Shown in pieces: positions 59,605 through 64,000 of a DNA stretch of 64,000 nt. This stretch comes from Syngnathus acus (lineage: Eukaryota > Chordata > Actinopteri > Syngnathiformes > Syngnathidae), in the NCBI RefSeq assembly GCF_901709675.1, contig NC_051095.1, forward strand, positions 14,275,456-14,339,455, written 5' to 3'. How positions within the stretch are numbered: the stretch's first letter is position 1; every line of letters starts with the position of its first letter. The position numbers and the translations under genes are program-made. The notes beneath the pieces were generated by a model. That model had not been told where the DNA came from, searched no databases, and worked only from the letters and a program-made list of their open reading frames with translations.

Positions 59605-62600
59605 TTCAATATAATTAAATCCATTTGTATGGCCAGATGGCATAAACATATGGCGACTATATAATGAGATTTAATACAGTTTTCATTGGGTTACTGTGAT
59701 TAAACGTATTGCTTAAAAACCTTTCAATAGACCATCCAATTGTGTTTAATGACTTTTCAAGAGTTTTTTTTTAGAAGGGATAGATTTTGTCATTTCACAA
59801 ATTGCACGCAAATCCTCTTCACTTGCAACTGATTAATGATTTGCATAATTAATGAGGGCTTATTTCATTTTTTTCCTCAGCAGAAGCTTTCAGTTGGGCA
59901 AAGAGGGATGTTTTTCAGAGAACTGATAAAATATGACATTTGCTTATTTCCCAGCTGAAGTAATGAGATTATAAATAGGCATGTTTGCTACATACATGCT
60001 GGTACTTTTTTTTATTTATTTTTTTAAACAAGAATAACTGATAGACGAGACAAGAGTGCTGCTAAACGTGTTCCCCCTGTAAATGACTACAAGTTATAAT
60101 GTTGGAAATTGCCTATGAAGCCATTACATAGTCATCCCATTTGTTTTAATTCTTGCTAAGTGGATTTCCACATTCTCTTGAACTGACCAGATGTTCAACA
60201 TTTACTTGATCACATCCTTTGCATTTAAATATCTGCTGAACAAATCCAGTCACATAATTTTTATTTTTTTGGGGGGGGGCTAAAAAGGGGCCTTAAAGGT
60301 TCTCCTTTTTTTGTGGTTTATTTTGTGCAGCAACATATGAAAGAGTGTCACAAGGAGCATGTGTCAAAAGCCTGAGCAGGGTCAAGCCAGTGGCCCATCT
60401 TTTCTTAAGGCCTCTTGTGAGAAGCAGCAGGTCCCTTAGGCTGCATGCTTGGCAAACATTGGCGAGGTCAGAGCCCCCCGTCTGTGGCAAGTGTCTGCAC
60501 CCGCGTGTCAACTTTGTACCTCAGTCGAAACAACTAAGCTTTGAACAGCGCCGCAGAGCCAGAAACACTTTTGACTTCAATACAGCTTGGCATGAGGCGC
60601 AGAGGAATAAACAAACAACCAAAAAGGGGTAAGAAAAAGTTTGGAGAACCATTTTATAGAGAAACGTCCCCTTTTAATTGGTAAAAATACGAATACAATT
60701 GAAACAAACATCATTTGAAGGAACTCAATGATGGAAAGTTGAATGATCTAATTTGTACAAAATTTTAGATGAGTATTATATAGGGTGGGACGATATATTA
60801 TATATTATATATTGTGAAGCTTTTTAGTTTGTGTCAATCAGTGTTAATGTAAAAAGGTGTTAAATCTTCATTTATACGATACTATATAGGTATCCAATAT
60901 TTAATTGGCTAAGAATGCACTATTTCAAACATGTGTATTTCAAATCATATTTCCCTATTGAAAAGAATGGACATGCCAATAATCTGTTCCAATTCTACAT
61001 TGTGCTCCTTCTGTTGTGTTCATTTTGGCAATTAGGGGGCAGTATAGTACAAACCTGACTGACTCAGTAAGATGCATAATATTAACAGCTGTTTTCTAAT
61101 GGGATAAAGAATATATGCTTGTGATTGTTGCTATAGTTTGTCTACATGTGTTGTTACACCACGAGTGTTCAAATACACGGATCACTCGTAAATCATGACA
61201 CTACCCCTCTTGATTTTAGAGTGCATCATAAGCACCAAAAGAAAAATACTCCATAGATGCAGACTTTTTCCCCGAAGCAGTAATTGCGTTTTGGACATGA
61301 TTTCAACCAAAGAAATGGTTAGCAACAGCTTGCAGGCACGAGTCAGGATTGTTTGGTGGGGATATTTTCATGCCTCTGCCAAGATGTTTGTGATCAAATT
61401 TGGGAAGATAATTATGTGTTTTCAGCGATGATCACATGACATCTTGAGGTTGTGTGTCACCAAATAGACTATTACAACATTCAAATTGAGATAATTTCTC
61501 AACTTCATCAAAGAGCATCTGGATCTGGACAACTTTTTTGTGGAAGTCTATTTTTTTCATAATATCACATTTCCCTTCCTGATTACACCGTGTGTCATTT
61601 TTAAATCTCTCCCAAAATATGCTTTTTCCCCACCTGCCAGTGATCACCATATTAAATAAAAAAAAAAAAAAAGTATTGTTCTTGATTTTATTGGGGGAGG
61701 CAATCCTTGTTTATTGTAGGAGACAGATACTGGAGGTTTTTCAGTTTTTCTTAATTAATTTGGGGATATTTTTTGGCCTAACCTCCCAATACATTTAATT
61801 GGGCATCAATTATACACAGATTTTCAATATTCACGTGCGGACTTCCATTTTGGTCCATATTTAAAATGGCATTTTCGTCATACATCTGGTAAGCAAGTGT
61901 GTGGTCTTATGTGGTCCCCCAGTAGCGCTGATGAAAAATTGCAGCTTTCTAGATCATTTAAGTTAACCCTGCCGATAAGATGGATTTTTGCAGCATTTGT
62001 GAGTTCACAAAACCCTCCTGTTCTTGCAGAATTGCCAACTGTTTCCTTTTTCAAAGAACAGCAAAAAGTATTTTTAGCTGGTAAAGATGTTTGTAATTTT
62101 TTATACGTAGTTGATTTGGCGTTCCGTCATTGTGATTGGTTAAAACAAAAGTAGGCATGCACAATTTGCTACATCGCCCAGTCAGCTCAAAGTATTACTG
62201 TATGCCCCGCCTTTCCCAAAGAGATCACAGTAGATCAACCCCTTATTTATATTGTGGAGAACTACTTTGAGTGATTCACATATCACCATGGCTCTCTCCA
62301 GGTTACATTTAAGTTGTACATCCCTGCTCTTTTTTTTTTTTTTTTTACTTAGTAGTTGCCTATATGCATCAGCTTGACTGTGCACACTGTTACATAGCAG
62401 GGCTGTTGAGTTGAAGTGTTAATAAGTAATTGACATGAAAATGTCACACTTTTAATGATTTCATTGTGGGCGTGTGACCTTTTAGATTGTGCTTATGTAT
62501 AAGATGTTACACCACTCACATATACAGTAGAAACATTGTGGATGGATTCTTTCCTTAATGATGTTTTCATTTTTATTGCTAACATGCCCAGAAGCATGTT

Positions 62601-63519
62601 TGAGGGTTGGATTTGAAACCGTGACCTTAAATAGCCTGATTTAAAGAGCCATTATAAAGAGATACATTCACTGAGGAGTCATTTTTCTAACATAAAGTGG
62701 TATGAAGTAATGTTCGACACAGCCTATCATTTGTGAGTGTTATCAATTTGCCTTCTGTTTTCCCTACATTCACTTTTCTTTAGCTTCAAAATTGTGACAG
62801 TTGTATATCTTTTTATAGTTAGTGTCCTGGAGCACTTTTTGTTTTTCTACATTTAAACATGTTTCCCGTGTGGCATGCGAAAGCAAAATGCATATGTGGC
62901 TGACTTACTGCTGGTGGCTGACGGCTTCCTGTCAGCCGTAACGGAGGTGGAGGGTCTGAGATCGATGGCTTTGTGCCTCACTGACAGCTGCAGGTAGGCA
63001 GGAAGGCGTGTGCGTGCACCTGTATCACAGCCTCAGCCGCACTAGCTGATCAGAGGCGAGCGTTGACAGGCAGGTACGCACTCGCCACATTCGTGCTGTC
63101 TCTATGGTGACACAGACGCGCCGAATGACGATAACTCCATGGATAACTTGTCGAGACATGAGTTCACGGCTTGCTTCTTTTACTGTGCCGCCTTAGTTTG
63201 GCAGCAATTGATTACATCTCATTCTAATTAAGATACTCATTAACCAAAGGGGTTTTTAACTGTTTATTCTACATACAGACTGTGTCCCACCTATCTCCCA
63301 AAGTTAGCTAGAATAGGCTCTAGCTCACATAAAGAGGGCTAACATAATAAAAATGCATAAATTAATAATCTCTCATAGGTTTCCATAACATTACCTATTA
63401 AGTAAGGTAGTTACCAAGCCCTGCCACAAATCCGTGAGTTATTAACGACTACAGATTGTGTTTGTTTAATTTGCTATATTAAAGGTCTAAACTGTACGAA
63501 ATACCCAAAGCAGTGATAG

Positions 63520-63769
63520 TACCGTATTTTCCGGACTATAAGGCACACCTAAAAACCTAAAATTTTCTCAAAAGCCTTATAGTCCGGTGCGCCTTATATA
63601 TGGACTAAATTCTTAAATCTAAACTGGCCCGAAGCATTGTGTCATGAAATCAATCATAAGTGGCCCGCTGAAGACTATGAATCATGAATCAAAAAGACTA
63701 TGGATCATTATTTTGTGATTATAAATTAATTTGTTGCGTCTGAAGTTGAAATAAAAATGATAAAATTAA
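63520..63769. mobile_element. MITE of the TACCGTATTTTCCGG group, interrupted by a SINE
   Basis: Starts TACCGTATTTTCCGGACTAT, then AAGGCACACC. A nearby inverted copy of the tip (CCTTATAGTCCGG at 63574-63586) and GCGCCTTATATATGG follow. No right end appears before the family B SINE at 63770, so the element is either truncated or continues beyond the window. The end coordinate marks only the SINE border. Confidence 0.65.
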
Positions 63770-64000
63770 AAGATTAAGATTAAAGTCCCAATGATCGTCA
63801 CACACACATCTGGGTGTGGTGAAATTTGTCCTCTGCATTTAACCCATCCCCGTGTGATTTTAATCCATCCCCTGGGGGAGAGGGGAGCAGTGAGCAGCAG
63901 CGGTGCCGCGCTCGGGAATCAGTTGGTGATCTAACCCCCCAATTCCAACCCTTAATGCTGAGTGCCAAGCAGGGAGGCAATGGGTCCCATTTTTATAGTC
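63770..64000 (-). mobile_element. tRNA-derived SINE (family B), 3' part, runs off the window
   Basis: The reverse complement of the copy at 34824: it shows the TTAAAG-type tail, GTGTGTGTGACGATCATTGG in complement, the GCGCGGCACC segment, and ends at AAATGGGACCC and the following bases. The tRNA-like head should lie just past 64000. Confidence 0.85.

Larger units (their letters stand above)
58020..64000 (+). other. diaph2: Intron 4 of diaph2 (5' part)
   Basis: Begins with GTGCGT in phase 1 and runs off the window. Apart from the GGAT/GGAC array, a poly-T run near 62330, a possible SINE 3' scrap near 63280-63330, and the MITE and SINE at the end, the sequence appears unique and noncoding. No DAD-encoding exon was recognised. 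Confidence 0.75.

Overview
This window is vertebrate nuclear DNA, almost certainly from a percomorph teleost. It contains four widely spaced exons of one protein-coding gene on the + strand. The surrounding intronic DNA is filled with fish-type repeats: tRNA-derived SINEs ending in GGAT repeats, L2-clade LINE fragments, hAT-type and TA-flanked MITEs, and long AT, GT, AAT, GATA and GGAT microsatellites. The exact species cannot be read from the sequence; a syngnathid-like fish is only an impression from the SINE family.

The gene is a diaphanous-type formin, best matched to diaph2. Exons at 1-30, 21132-21256, 46734-46898 and 57884-58019 encode the C-terminal end of the FH2 actin-nucleating domain and the following charged helix. 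They join in one open frame with consistent phases. The exon carrying the DAD autoinhibitory motif was not found and should lie beyond 64000. The 25.5-kb intron between the second and third exons has AT-AC ends, a canonical U12-type 5' splice site and a U12-type branch point, so it appears to be spliced by the minor spliceosome.

Intron 1 (31-21131) holds two SINE copies with intact target duplications, a truncated L2 LINE with a reverse transcriptase reading frame, several MITEs (one hAT-like with an exact 8-bp duplication at 6043-6276), a BED-finger-like relic split by a SINE, and long GT/GTGC and AAT tracts. Intron 2 (21257-46733) holds a third SINE copy, a four-level nest of insertions (29321-31253), a second SINE family (34824-35126), a 1.9-kb palindromic foldback element (37072-38973), a MITE with a 204-bp internal duplication (43181-44174) and a tRNA-Gln-like relic.

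Intron 3 (46899-57883) holds a second L2 fragment with a different tail, a (GATA)38 array and a second foldback element (53966-55685). The second foldback copy has its central loop inverted relative to the first, which is the most unusual structure in the window. Intron 4 (58020 to the end) is mostly unique sequence, with a GGAT/GGAC array and, at the far end, a MITE interrupted by a SINE that runs off the window. No host genes were seen on the - strand. Nearly all other open frames are short and lie inside repeats.
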